NCBI GenBank assembly: GCA_009809945.1 | Contig: WTPW01000408.1 | Location: 337,105 to 401,104 of the forward strand | DNA length: 64,000 nucleotides | Direction: 5' to 3' | Source of the DNA: Gigaspora margarita | Lineage: Eukaryota > Glomeromycota > Glomeromycetes > Diversisporales > Gigasporaceae | Shown: in pieces, positions 35,062 through 46,938 of the stretch | Layout of the letters: every line of letters starts with the position of its first letter | Numbering within the stretch: the stretch's first letter is position 1 | Notes under the pieces: model-generated | What the model saw: only the letters and a program-made list of their open reading frames with translations | Database searches by the model: none | What the model was told of the DNA's origin: nothing | Made by a program: the position numbers and the translations under genes

Positions 35062-37554
35062 TTATAAATTAGAGTTTGAGTTTGAATCATTTTCTATGTT
35101 ATTCAAAACTGACATAATAACATCCTCATCTAATTCACCAGATGAGCTTGAGGGTTGTTGAATTGGTGGAGAGTTGGTTTGAGAATTGTTAAAATAATTT
35201 GTTATTTCAGTATTTGGTTGTACTGAAGGTTTGCTTTTGGAATCAGGTTTAGTACTTGTAGTAGAGTGATCAAAAATAGATTTGATACTTGGTTTTTTGA
35301 ATTGAACATTAAATTTAGTGAAAAGAATTTTTTGAGCTTCTGGGTAGAATTTTTTGTTATATGCATCTTGAATAGATGCAATAGATGGTTTGTCTTCTTT
35401 GAAAATGTAGAAGTAGGTTATTACTCTAGCTAAGAAGTCAGTATCAATTGGCTTAGAAGTAATTTTTTCAATTGCACTATGAGGGCTAAAGTTATTAATT
35501 TGGTCTTTAATAGCTGCAGCCTTGTTGTATGCATTGAAGAAATTATAAAAGTAGAAACTAAGTCATGCTTGGTTGGATTCTTTTTCATTAAGATTATTGA
35601 GTTCAAGAAATTGTTTTTCAGTTTCAGTAGCCATTTGTCAAAGTAAAGAGATTGGTGTTTGTTTTTGAAATGTAGCAGCATGTTGTGCTTCTTTATCAAA
35701 AACAGAAAAATTAAGAGTAGGATAGTGGTATTTAGGTTTAGAGGGTAAATTTTAAGGAGCTGGAAAATGATCAAAGGATTCTGTAAAGAAAGCATTATAT
35801 AAATTTTGAATATTATGCTCAACATCTGAAGGCAATGTAGAACAATTTTTTAAATTACAAGTATGGATATAGTAGAGTGCTGCTTGAAAGCATAGTTGAA
35901 TCCTTTCCCATAGAGATTCAATTGATATAATTTTAAATTCTGATAGGAGGAGTGCTTTGCATGTATCACTAAGTTTGAGTGCAATTTGGTGTTTAATATA
36001 GTTATATGTTTTCTTTTGGTCAATTTTTGTGAATTGCCATTTATAGGTTTCAAAAACTTTTCAAACCATGTATTTAAGTTTGTTAAATAAGGTTTAAAAG
36101 AAGGGATTTTAAAAGTTTGTAAAAATTGCTTTTTGGAAATATTTAGGGTAATATTGATATTGAATTTGGTATCATTTTGAATTTTAAAGAGAGGTTGATT
36201 GATACTATCTTCACTAATATAATAGTGAAGTCTAAGATAAATAGGACGTATGTTTAAGTCTTGACAGAATTTTTTGGCATTAATTGTTTGGTATTTATCA
36301 TGTAAAATTAGATGTAGACGAGCAAGATTCAATGCTACTTGGTTTCAGTTACATATAGAATAGGGAGGTATAGAATTGTAGGAGAAAAGTATTTTTGGAT
36401 AGTTAATTTGAGTAAATAAGGAAGTAGTAAACTCTTTAAGTAAATCAACAAATGTGGAATGAATAAAGTCAAATGGAATTGTAATTGATTTGTCAATAGA
36501 AGGATTGGCTTCATATATAAGATCAGTGAGAAATTTAGGTCTTTTACCAGCCATAGCTTTGATTAAATATTTGTAGTTAAATTTAGATTCTGTGATTTGT
36601 CAGTAGCAGGTCTAGTAATTGTTTCTGGATAAACATCAATAAGATATGGTTTAACAAAATCAAAAATTTGGTATGCTAAAGTATTGCTAAATTTGATATT
36701 TTGTTCCATTTTTGGTGTTACTGGGTATTCTTTGAACTAGTCTAAATTATTTGAAGTATCTCTTAATTGTTTTGGCTTTTGTACTTCTTCTTTGGTCTGG
36801 TTAGAGTTTTTAATCTTTTGAAGAAAAGAATGGTATAAAGCTTTTTTATCTGCAGAGGACATTTGTTGAAGTTTAAGACATAACAATTAAAGTTTTTTGT
36901 TTAAGTGTGAATGGAGTTGTAGGAGGAAGTGGTTTGAGTTTGATATCATTGATTCGTGGAGCACAAGCTCTATGGAGTATACAAATATTTTTAAAAAAAC
37001 AAGCTACAGCATAGTCTGGAGCATAACTACTTTGTTCTGTAGCTACACATAGAATATTTTTGATTTTACAATATAGCATGTGTGATAGTGTTGAGAGTGA
37101 GCAATAATTGCAGTAGGAGTTTTGTCTGTTTTGATATTTGGAAATAACATTCTTGGATTGGCAGAATGTAAATCTAGTTGTTTATATATTTTGGTGTTTG
37201 GAGAAGGTGGTAGTTCATCAGTAATTTTTTTAAATTTTTTAGTAGAAATTGTAGTTGTTGTTTGGGTTGAAGATTGGCCAATTGTGGTTGAGTGATTTAT
37301 TCTGTAGAATTGGGAAGTAAGGCTAGTATGGTATTTTTTGCAATAGCATGTACCAATAGTAGGCTGCTCTGGTACTTGAAAATAGTGTTTGGTGCCTTGA
37401 GCTTTACATGATTTTGGATTAAGTTATGTAGAAGAACTTTTAATAAGCTTGGTTTGTTTTCATTCATTCCAATATCATAATGGTCTCTATATTTGGAATA
37501 GTAGTAGTCCATATTATAGCTATCAGATTCTTCAGAAGAAGTTAAAGTTGGCAT
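35062..37554 (-). pseudogene. LINE ORF1 (gag-like), decayed
   Basis: Starts MPTLTSSEESDSYNMDYYYS at 37554 and ends NNIENDSNSNSNL-stop at 35062-35064, just before the ORF2 start. Long but broken by many stops; readable stretches include KKLLMNYHLLQTPKYINN, QTQTTSSYNSIHT and the Ser/Pro-rich tail QQPSSSSGELDEDV. No zinc knuckle or RRM could be confirmed. Its role as LINE ORF1 is inferred from position. Length (~830 codons) is large for an ORF1. Confidence 0.6.
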
Positions 37555-37600
37555 TGTGTTGGTATAATTAGGGCTAATAAAAGATATAGTTTGTATTTAG

Positions 37601-38060
37601 TGATAAGTTAATAAAAAGATATTAAAGAGGGCTTCACAAAAAGATATATTTTGTTTTGTGTAATGTAACACTACCAAGGACAGTATATGTTATACAAGTC
37701 ACGTGATATAAGATCACTTTTACAGGTCACGTTACACAAGTCACATGTTACACAAGTTTTTCAATAATGATTAACTTAGATAATCATTACTATGTGCAAA
37801 TTAGAATAGTTACAAAAGAGGTAATTATTTGTTTTGTGTAAAATTAAATAATAATTTGTGCAGCTAATAAGAACCACTAATTTTGAGATATTAAAAAATG
37901 TGGGTTGCACGATTTAAGGGCGCTTATGTTACACAAAAAACGCCTATAGGATTTTTTATAAAAAAAAAGAAAAAAATTTTTTTTTTTAAAAAAAATAAAA
38001 GTATAAAGAAATACCAGGAGCGGAGTATGAAATACGAAGTGTATGGTTTACAGGCAAGTT
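37601..38060. promoter_or_regulatory. LINE upstream region with CACGTG/TCACATG cluster
   Basis: Between 37670 and 37760 lie AAGTCACGTGATA, AGGTCACGTTACACAAG and AAGTCACATGTTACACAAG, a cluster of E-box-like motifs with ACACAAG repeats, directly upstream of the LINE ORF1. It may be the internal promoter. 37965-38005 is an A/T homopolymer-rich patch. Confidence 0.35.
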
Positions 38061-39056
38061 AGATGGCTTCAGCAATCTTTGGTATCTGATTGGATGGTCA
38101 TTCCTTGTGATTTTGTGTGCCATGCGTGCTGACGTTTCGTGCTTTTATATTACTGTTTATCGTGGTAGGAATTGATATTTAAGGGATTTTGTAATGATTA
38201 CCGTGTGTGCAAAAAATTGGTGTTCGGTCAACTATAATATGCGGTACTATAATAATTAATTTTTAACTATTTTTCAATCTTATGATCAGGATAGTGATCA
38301 GATAGTGACGGGGTTATTTATATTTAATTTAATAGTAAAGAATGTCTGTGGATTTTTGGATGTTTAGAGCAAATAGCTCTATTTTGCTCAATTATTTTAG
38401 TGTAAACGACTTTCAAAGCCTTTATGACAAAGTTACATTATAAAACCTCATTTTTTTACTGTTATACTACAAAATAATTTATTGATGTTGCATTGGTTAA
38501 TTGTTACCCTTTAACATCTCATTGTCCTCTTAAAAACTATTATTATTGTTCTTGCATTACATAATTTTAAAATTAATACCTTATCGACGCCCTCCATGCA
38601 TTGTTTAGTAAACTAACTTTTAAATTGATTGCATAATTAATCAGACCAAATTAAGTGATATACTGACTCGAATCCAAGTGATTCATAACTTGCATATATT
38701 TATTTATTCCTTTCCTTATTTTTTTTATATTATAAATTTTTTTTTTTGAGAAGCCTGACAACGAAGTGACAGGGCGATCATTATTGCGAGATCAGATGAC
38801 TTTATTAGATCACATGTTCAATTTGTTGAATTAACCTTTTATGAAGTTTGATAGTTTATCGTTGTGGTTGTTATGGTATCTTGTTTGATGAAGGTATTTT
38901 CTGGTAAATATTGTAATTGCATATGATTGTTGAAATCGGATTACATACTATGGATAAGACGAAAAAGAAAAAGATATTTAAGGGTGTTTTGTTAAGAAAT
39001 TTATATTTCTTTTTGCTACATTCACCTTGTAGTGAAGGCTAGCTCTATCATCCCAC
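38061..39056. other. Unannotated stretch
   Basis: No gene or inverted-repeat pair recognised. Slightly less AT-rich patches at 38015-38160 (GCCATGCGTGCTGACGTTTC) and 38755-38830. Confidence 0.4.
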
Positions 39057-40365
39057 CCTTCCTACCCTTCGGAAAATGGCTATAATAGCAGTATAGGACA
39101 TCACATTAGTGATTAGGTTCTGTGACTATAATGACAGTGCAAGACCTCTTCTTTCGATAATTAAAAGCATCACAACTGCAATAGCAGTGCAAGAACCTCA
39201 TATTGTAATTAGGTTTTACAGCTGCAATAGCAGTGCAAAAAGCTCATATTTTAGTAGTTAGATTATATGGTTGCAATTAGCTGTACAAAGCAGTGATAGT
39301 AAATGACCTGGTCATTTGCCTTTTTTTCAAATGACCTAGGTCATTTCAGACTAAAATTCATAATAAAATTGAGGTCATTTGAGGTCATTTGAGGTCATTT
39401 GAAGGTCATTTGAAGGTCATTTACCATCACTGGTACAAAGATTATTGATAATTAGGCTTTATGATTATGACAATAGTGCAAGTGTGATCAGACTTCATGA
39501 CTATATTAATAGTGCAAGAGCCTCTATTATGATTAGCTTTGTGGCTGAAATGGCCTCATGCTGTTATTAGGCTTCATGGCTACAATAGTAGTGCAAGAAC
39601 CTCATGATTTGATTAGGTTCTAGATTAGCAGTGCAAGAATCTCATGTTTCTTATTAGGTTTCGTGGTGGTAATAATAGTGCAATGACTTCATGTTGCGAT
39701 TAGGCTCTATGGCTATAGTAGTAGGACAAGGGCCCTATGTTGTGATTTGCTCTGTAATTGCATAGCAGTGCAAAGACTTCATGTTTTTTATTAGGCTCTG
39801 TGGCTGTGATAGCAGTACAAGGACCTCATATGATAATTAGGCAAGGACTCATGTTTTGGTTAGAATCCATGGCTGTGATAGCAGTGCAAGGACCTCATAT
39901 TATGATCAGTCTCACAGCTGCAATAGCAGTACAAGGATATCTTGTTTTTATTAGGCATCACAGCTGTGATAGGCAGTGCAAGGACTTTATGTTATAATTA
40001 GGGTCCATGGCTGCAGTAGTAGTGCAAGGACCATGTTTTGATTAGGTTCTGCAGCTGCAATAGCAGTGCAAGAACCTCATATTGTAAATAGGCTCTGCAG
40101 CTACAGTATTAGTACAAGGACCTTATGTTTTTGATTAGGCACCTGCAGTTCAATATCAGTAGAAGGGCCTCATGTTATGATCAAACTTCATGACTGGAAT
40201 AGCAGTACAAGGACCTCTAGTTTTTTATTAGGCTCTGTAGCTGTGATAGCAGTGCAAGGGCCTCATGTTAGTATCAGGCTCCATGCTTACAGTAGTAGTG
40301 CAAGAACCTCATATTTGGATTAGGCTCTGCGGCTGCAATAGCAGTGCAAGGACCTATAGGTAAGT
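39057..40365. repeat. Minisatellite, unit about 50-57 bp, roughly 25 copies
   Basis: Degenerate units of the type GCAATAGCAGTGCAAGGACC then TCATGTTNTGATTAGGCTCT then GTGGCT. Phase is kept over 1.3 kb, with unit length varying by deletions. The reading frames through it are repeat artefacts. The array ends at GGACCTATAGGTAAG. It is interrupted by a hAT-like MITE at 39291-39432. Confidence 0.9.
39291..39432. mobile_element. hAT-like MITE in the minisatellite, 142 bp
   Basis: Ends CAGTGATAGTAAATGACC and inverted CAGTGATGGTAAATGACC, flanked by an exact 8-bp duplication GTACAAAG (39283-39290, 39433-39440). The right half contains five tandem AGGTCATTTGA units. No coding capacity. Confidence 0.95.
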
Positions 40366-41059
40366 AATAGCATTCACGCTATACATAATGCAATTAATTT
40401 AACTAATTCTTTTTGCTGCTATGAGATCTTTTCTTGGCTTAGAATGGAATAGTTTGTTTCTTAGTGTAATTTGCATAAAGACATATGGTTAATTTGGTTG
40501 AAAATATTTAGGATCTAGTTATCCTACTATGTATTATAGAGCTGGTAAAATGGTAGCAAATGGAATCCCCATATATTTTTCCTCATACTGTAAATAAAAT
40601 CATATAATTAAGCAATAATAATATTTATTTATTTATTTATTTTATTTTATTTAATTTTTTTTCTAATATTATAAAAACATGCGCCTTTCATGATGTCTCT
40701 TACATTTTTACCAATCATTTTGCACATGTGAAAAATAAATGGTTCAGATCACATGTCATAAAAAATTTAATATTGAATATACTAATACATGTCTTTAGCA
40801 ATTGATCTATGCTAAGAATTACATAATTAATAATCGACGCATGAAATTGAAATGTGGTGAATCAATCCTCATTTACTCCAGTTTTTATTAATTTATTTTT
40901 AAAAAAATTGTCTTTTGCTTGTTATGTGGACTTTGGATCTTAGACAAGCTGAGATATAGTTAACGTTGGTAACATGCAATAGCAAGTCACATCCTGTGTA
41001 TCATCAGAATAGTAAGGTTTATAATAGTAAACTCATTATAGAAACTATAATAATCCCAA
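40366..41059. other. Unannotated AT-rich stretch
   Basis: A TTTA run at about 40621-40660. No gene recognised. Confidence 0.45.
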
Positions 41060-42870
41060 TGTGACTGACCCATGTTTTCAGATTTCATGTAAGCAAAACA
41101 AAAAATCAACTTTGCGCATCCTAATTTTAATGAAGCTAACAACTTTAGTAACATACTACGAGACTATATAGGAGTATAGTTTGTAATGATTCTAATGCAA
41201 ACAATTTAACCTTAACTATTTACTATGATTATTAGAATAACAGCAAATTCAGTGAGAGAATTTTTACAGTAATCATGTAAAATCACAACAATATTAATGA
41301 AACTCAATCTTACCATGCATTAAGTGTCAAAGAGGTTTGTAATAGTTGTTTTATAGCAATTTATAGTCGAAATTATGATAATTCCACTACAGGTACTGTT
41401 TGTCATTACCAGTATAATGAGTAAGTTTTGTAGAGAATTTTTTTTGATAACTCACATTAGAATTCAATAATTTTAGTACAAACTGATATCAAGTAAGTTC
41501 ATATAACAATTTTTTAATAATTCATGATGGAAATTATAATAACTTTGATACAACTAACTCATCTTTGTAACTCACAATAGGAATCACAAATTTAATCCAA
41601 TACAAACAAACTCTGCCTTATTCACATACTGTATATCACTTAAATAAATTTCTGCACTTACAATAAGATCACACAAAAGTTGATTTTTCATTTTGCTGAC
41701 CCATTTTTTAGATTTTTTAAATTTTTTTTTAGATCCAATTGCATCAATTATTTTGTCTATTACTCTCATCCAGTGTCACCTGATAAAGAGTAATTGTAAG
41801 ATAGGAATAACAGAAAAATATGACTGCTAACCTAATTATTAATTCCTTGCCATGCAAAATAAAAAATTGACATGGTAGTAAATTAAAAAAAAAATCTGAC
41901 CAACCAACCCATATTTCAGAATCCATGTAAGCAAAACGAATAATCAACTTTGTATGACCTAATTTTAATGCAAGCTAACAACTTTAATAACATACTGTGG
42001 GCACTAAATAGTGAGTACATTTTTGTAGAATTTTTTATAAGATCACATGATAGAAACCTTAATAATTCTAATACAAACAATTTAACCTTAGCCATTTACT
42101 ATGATTATTAGGATAGCAGCAAATTCTGAGAATTTTTATAGTATTCATGATAAAAATCACAACGGTAACAGTAAAACTCAATCTTAACTATGCATTAAGT
42201 ATAAAGAGGTTTGGAATATTCTTTATAATAATTTATAGTAGAAATTACGATAATTCTACTACAGGTAACATTTCATTGTTACCAATATAATGAGTAAGTT
42301 TTTGTAGTATAATTTTTTTTTAATAGCTCATGATAGAATCCAATAATTTCAATACAAACTAATATCAAGTATGTTTATATAACAATTTTTTTTTTAATAA
42401 TTCATGATAGAAATTATGATAACTTCGATACAATAATTCACCTTTGTTACTCATGATAGAAATTACAAATTTAATCCAATAAAACAAACTCAATCTTATT
42501 CACATACTTTAGCAATTTTCACACTTACAATAAGGCCAAGCAAAGTTGATTTTTCTATCAAATTTTTTTTATTCCAATTGTGGCAACTATTTTTTTCCAC
42601 TTTTCTCACTTGATGAAAACTTAATTTCTATAATTGTAAAATAGGACTGACAAAAAAATGAATGCTGACCTAATTTTTGATCCTTACTGTGCAAAATAAA
42701 AATTAACCTTTATAACCTTATTATTCTATTTACAGTAAATTAAAAAAAAATTCAAACTGACTGACCAACTGACCCATGCTTTCAAGTTTGCACAGACTAA
42801 TTTTAATACAAACTAGCAACTTTAAAAACATACTGCAGAAATAAATAGTATGTTGTAAAATTTATTTTAC
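41060..42870. repeat. Long tandem repeat, unit about 840-865 bp, two copies plus a partial third
   Basis: CTGACCCATG...CATGTAAGCAAAAC at 41065 recurs at 41895-41940 (CAACCCATATTTCAGAATCC) and again at 42767-42785 (ACTGACCCATGC). Later landmarks repeat in order: CTAACAACTTTA, ACATACT, ATTTACTATGATTATTAG, ATTACCA(G/A)TATAATGAGTAAG, and AAACAAACTC. Non-coding; small AT-rich frames only. Divergence of perhaps a tenth of positions by eye. Confidence 0.88.
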
Positions 42871-44111
42871 AAGATTACTAATTTGCTAATTTTTGGGAAC
42901 CTTCTATTATTCTAAGAAATGTGATCTTTAGGAGGTGCTGTTGGCATGCTACAAACACTTGTAATTTTATAAAATTAAAATATGAAATTGACACTGAGCA
43001 TATCCGCCTAGGACCCCAAAATATACATAGATAGGTCAGGTTAATTATAAAATTACTAAAAATAGAAAGTTCTGCAAAAAAACCTCAAAANTAAAGCAAA
43101 AAATTACTAAAAATAGNAAAGATCTATATAAAAACCCCATAAATAAGCAAACTCTATCTATTTATATTTCAGGGTCCTTCNACCTTAACCTGATTGCAAA
43201 TCAAAGTTGACTACCATAAATAGCCAACTAGTATATCCAGATGATTAGAATAGTTAAATCATATTGTCAAGTAATTTCAATCATAAAATTATACTATGTG
43301 ATATCCAGCCCCAATGTACTAGACTTAGCTTTAAGGTGGGTGATTTAGTTATATCATGCCATATATCACCTGATAGACATGGCATGTTAAAGTCAAATGA
43401 GGTAAAATAATGTATAATTTTGGTTTATTAAAGCTTTACAGTTTCTCTATTATTCTAAAAGTAAAACAAGGAAGTTTGTTTCACTCTTCTTAAGAAAAAT
43501 CTTCAGATTATCCATAGTTAATTTCAATAAATATATAATAAACTCAGACTAAATCCAATACATAAGCTACTTTTATACTAAATTATGTTAAATCACCATG
43601 TTATGCCTCTGGCAAACTGCCTTCTTATCATCATTTGCATCATATAAATAAAATATTGTCCATTTTACCCCATAACAACTTATATGTAAATAAAATCTAA
43701 TAGATGTTTAGGAAAAAATATGTTAAATAATTCTATTTTTACATAATATCTGGCTTAATAACATACTGACTTCCCCGCTCCTGGTTTCGTGCAACTACAT
43801 TGCACAGCTACTTATTAATAGTATTTTGAATATATTTCTATTAGATTTAGAGCTACAAGCCTGAAGCACAGCTTGTTATAACAAGAAAAGTGGGCTTTTC
43901 AACTTTTTCTAAATTTGCAAAATAGATTAAGAAGACTGTTTTGTATATATTTTAAAAATAATACAATTTTAGGCCAAAAGGCCTTTACTTAATGGGTTTA
44001 AAGGTTTTTGCAATAATATTTAGATATTATATGTATTTTTGGAAGCAGAACAAGTTTATTTAGGGGCAGTAACCAAGTTAACTTAATAAAATTTAGAGTT
44101 ATAAGATATTT
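42871..44111. other. Unannotated stretch with one inverted-repeat pair
   Basis: Apart from the MITE-like pair at 43012-43177 nothing is recognised. Ambiguous bases occur at 43091, 43117 and 43181. Confidence 0.45.
43012..43177. mobile_element. MITE-like inverted-repeat pair (GGACCC...ATAGATAG), about 165 bp
   Basis: Left AGGACCCCAAAATATACATA and, inverted at the right, AAGGACCCTGAAATATAAAT face each other. The same terminus appears at 4804-4826. The flanks CCGCCTA and CNACCTT may be a degraded duplication but the N prevents a decision. Confidence 0.5.
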
Positions 44112-44779
44112 TTAAATAATTAAATTGAGATAGTTAGCAAACAAGTGATCTGCAGAGAGAGTGCATTCAGAATTCATTTCGCTTAAAGCTCTTTTTTCAA
44201 CCAACACTAAAAATATTCTATTTGATATAAAATTTTTATATGCTTGTATACACCAATGACCATATGGCAAACTAGTTATTTTATTAGATAATATCCAACG
44301 CTTAGTATCTATAGGACAAAAAGCCTTCTTTTCTAATTCAACCAAAGATAATATATGGTCTTTTGATCGAATACCTACATTCTTAGCATAGAATACTTCA
44401 TTATCAAAGAGACAGTCTCGATATACTAGAGTTATAGAATCTGCCTCAATTTGCATAGCTTCTTGCTCTAATAATAATAATCTATCTACTAGATCATCTA
44501 ATAAGGTCCCTTCTAAAGCTGGCATATATAAATTTGTGGCTATTTCATTTATACCCTTTTTGTTAACTCCCTTATGCCTACACTTTGTAGACTTATCTGC
44601 CAAAACATAGTAATAAAACTTGGCTCAAATATGTATAGATTATGTAATTACACTGTTTAGAGTTTCATCCTTAAATTTGCCAATAGTTGTATCCCTATTA
44701 AGGTTAAAGAGATCAGGTCACTCTTCCATGTCTTTATAGATATCCTCAGTCTCAACTTGAAATATAAATAAGTCTGTAT

Positions 44780-44920
44780 CAGTGTTGGCCAATATGGACA
44801 TTTGGACATATTAAAAATAATATGGACAAATATGAGCATAGTAATTTATGGACATGGACATAGGTTTGGACTAGTCCATATTTCTTAAAAAATATAGATA
44901 TATACCAAGTGCCAATACTG
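44780..44920. mobile_element. hAT-like MITE in PolB motif C, 141 bp
   Basis: Ends CAGTGTTGGCCAATATGGAC and inverted CAGTATTGGCACTTGG. Exact 8-bp duplication GTCTGTAT at 44772-44779 and 44921-44928. It contains repeated GGACAT/TCCATA motifs. On the gene strand it lies just after YMDTD; without it the frame continues into LFIFQVETED. Related by its ends to the 3.5-kb element at 50971. Confidence 0.95.
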
Positions 44921-45567
44921 GTCTGTATCCATATATCCGAGCTGAACTTTATCACTATATCTCTCTTTTATATATCTATACCAAAAGCAGTACATGTGAA
45001 GCTTGCTAAGGCCCAAAACTGATGCTCCAACAATAATAGGCTTATTGAGAGTTATACTAGCTTTTCCTATATGTGCTCCTATAAGCAAAAGACCAAGTTG
45101 TCTAGTATATTTAAATGAAGGCTTACAAATTTTATTCAAGAAATGCTTTTCATCTTGCTCATTAGTCATCTTCATAAGCTTGACATCTTGGTATTTATAA
45201 ACATTTTCCATAGTTTTACCATATACAACATTATTTTTGAGTTTGAAAAAATTACTTAAAAATGTGTTTTCAGCTTTTTTAGCCTCATTATGTTTTTCTG
45301 TATTAAAAGCTATATAGGGGACAAGCCAATTATCCTGATCGAATGATAAGATCACTGTAACTTCATCTACTATCATACCTAATTTTGCATAGTATTGAAG
45401 CTCTTGGTAGTGAATAACATAATCTTTTTGTGGACCAAGATAAGGTACTAATTTTTCTGTACTGAGAAACATCCACCATTTAAGTTATCTACAAGCTCTG
45501 TAGTATAGGGACACAATAAATCTTTACTTACGGCCATATTCTTTATTGCCAAAGGTAAATCACTTAA

Positions 45568-46063
45568 GGGTAGAGGGTATATAGATCATTTCTATTAATA
45601 AACGAGTGACAAAAATTATTTTTACTGCGAATTTAAAAGTTGCTATATATAAAAGTTATTTTTTTACTAAATAAATTGATATTTATGTACTAAATAAAAG
45701 TGTATGTAATAAAAAATTATGCAGATCCTAAAAATTTTATTAATTTTGAATGAAATTTGATAAAGCTTTTATAGTAACAACTTTTGCGGGGACCAGGTCT
45801 ATTCTGCGGGGGCCACACAAATTGGCCAATCAAATCATGTGTAAACAATAAGTAAAATAGGGTCGTGAAGATAAAAACAGCTATATCTTATGTTCTACTG
45901 GGCAAATTTTAATGATTCAACTACCATTAGAATCAGAAAAACCTCCTCTACAATTTTATTGAAAAATTTAATATGGTTACTTAATAAAAATTTTCTTTAT
46001 TATTAAATATAAAAGTTTTAGTAACTAGTTTATTAATAGAATTGATCTACATACCCTCTACCC
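45568..46063. mobile_element. TTAA-flanked MITE (piggyBac type) in PolB, 496 bp
   Basis: Inverted ends GGGTAGAGGGTATATAGATC and GGGTAGAGGGTATGTAGATC extend with few mismatches for about 40 bp. Both flanks are TTAA (45564-45567, 46064-46067). Collapsing to one TTAA rejoins PolB in frame as HNYLSDLPLA. TTAA specificity is the hallmark of piggyBac transposases, though their ends usually begin CCC. Confidence 0.92.
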
Positions 46064-46938
46064 TTAAATAGTTATGAGTTTTTAAAGAAAAGTATGCCTT
46101 AATATTTAGATAATATCCTCTTTTGGCATCTGCTTTGGTATTAAGAACCTTTTCAAGATATTTCTTTTGTTTATTTGGATTATTCTCAAGATATTTATGA
46201 CTTACCTTCCATTTATAATTTCCAATAGACAAATACTGACTCATGGCCCAGCTATAAAGATTTGTTGTATCTACATATAAAATCCATGTTGTTGGTTTAG
46301 ATGGGCTAAATGCTTTACTCATCTTAGGATTGTTGGCTTTAAATATCGATGACCTGCTATAGCTATATCCTACACTTAGCCTTTCTATAAAATTATGCAT
46401 AGCCATATCTTAAAGAGCTTGATTTTAACTCCTGTCATCTTAAGTATAGCATTCCAAGAATATGCTAAAAGTGAAATATAATGGCTAGGATCGAGTCCAT
46501 CGTATTTCATAGAAATTTTTCACAACTGCATCCAGACATCAGCAAGACTAAGCACATCAGTTTTAAAATATATATCATGGCATTCACCTAAATTTTAGGA
46601 GTTAAATTTTTTTTATACTTTTTGGGCATGCTTATAATCTTTTTGGCTAATTTTACTATGAAGTTTTGTAGTAAATTTATAAATTGGTAGAAGCTCAGTT
46701 TCTAAGAATCTATCTTGTGAATCAATATAATCATAGGGATAAACACCTTTATGATATACTAAGTCTAATTGCTCATTTGTATAACCTTGTTCTTTGAAGT
46801 GCTCAGATGTTATTGGATGATTATTATCTAAATTTTTTGTAAGACTAGCCAAGCTACTATTCATAAACTGCTTGCTATCTATATATTTAAGCTGACCTAC
46901 CTTCATGAACTTGTATTGCTCAAATGTTTTAGCTATAG

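Larger units (their letters stand above)
28189..37600 (-). mobile_element. LINE copy 2, near full length, inserted in the Polinton-like element
   Basis: Oriented leftwards: upstream region, ORF1 (37554-35062), ORF2 (34999-28387) with endonuclease, reverse transcriptase and RNase H, 3' untranslated end matching LINE copy 1, and an A tail (T run 28189-28223). The 5' boundary is not defined (37.6-38.0 kb) and I found no target duplication. A 655-bp MITE splits the RT. Ambiguous bases at 30368-30376 and 32929-32937 fall inside ORF2. Confidence 0.85.

Noticed and set aside
39758..39997. A repeat protein with AVIAVQGPH units
   Set aside because: The frame is inside the ~55-bp minisatellite and is not kept open across it.
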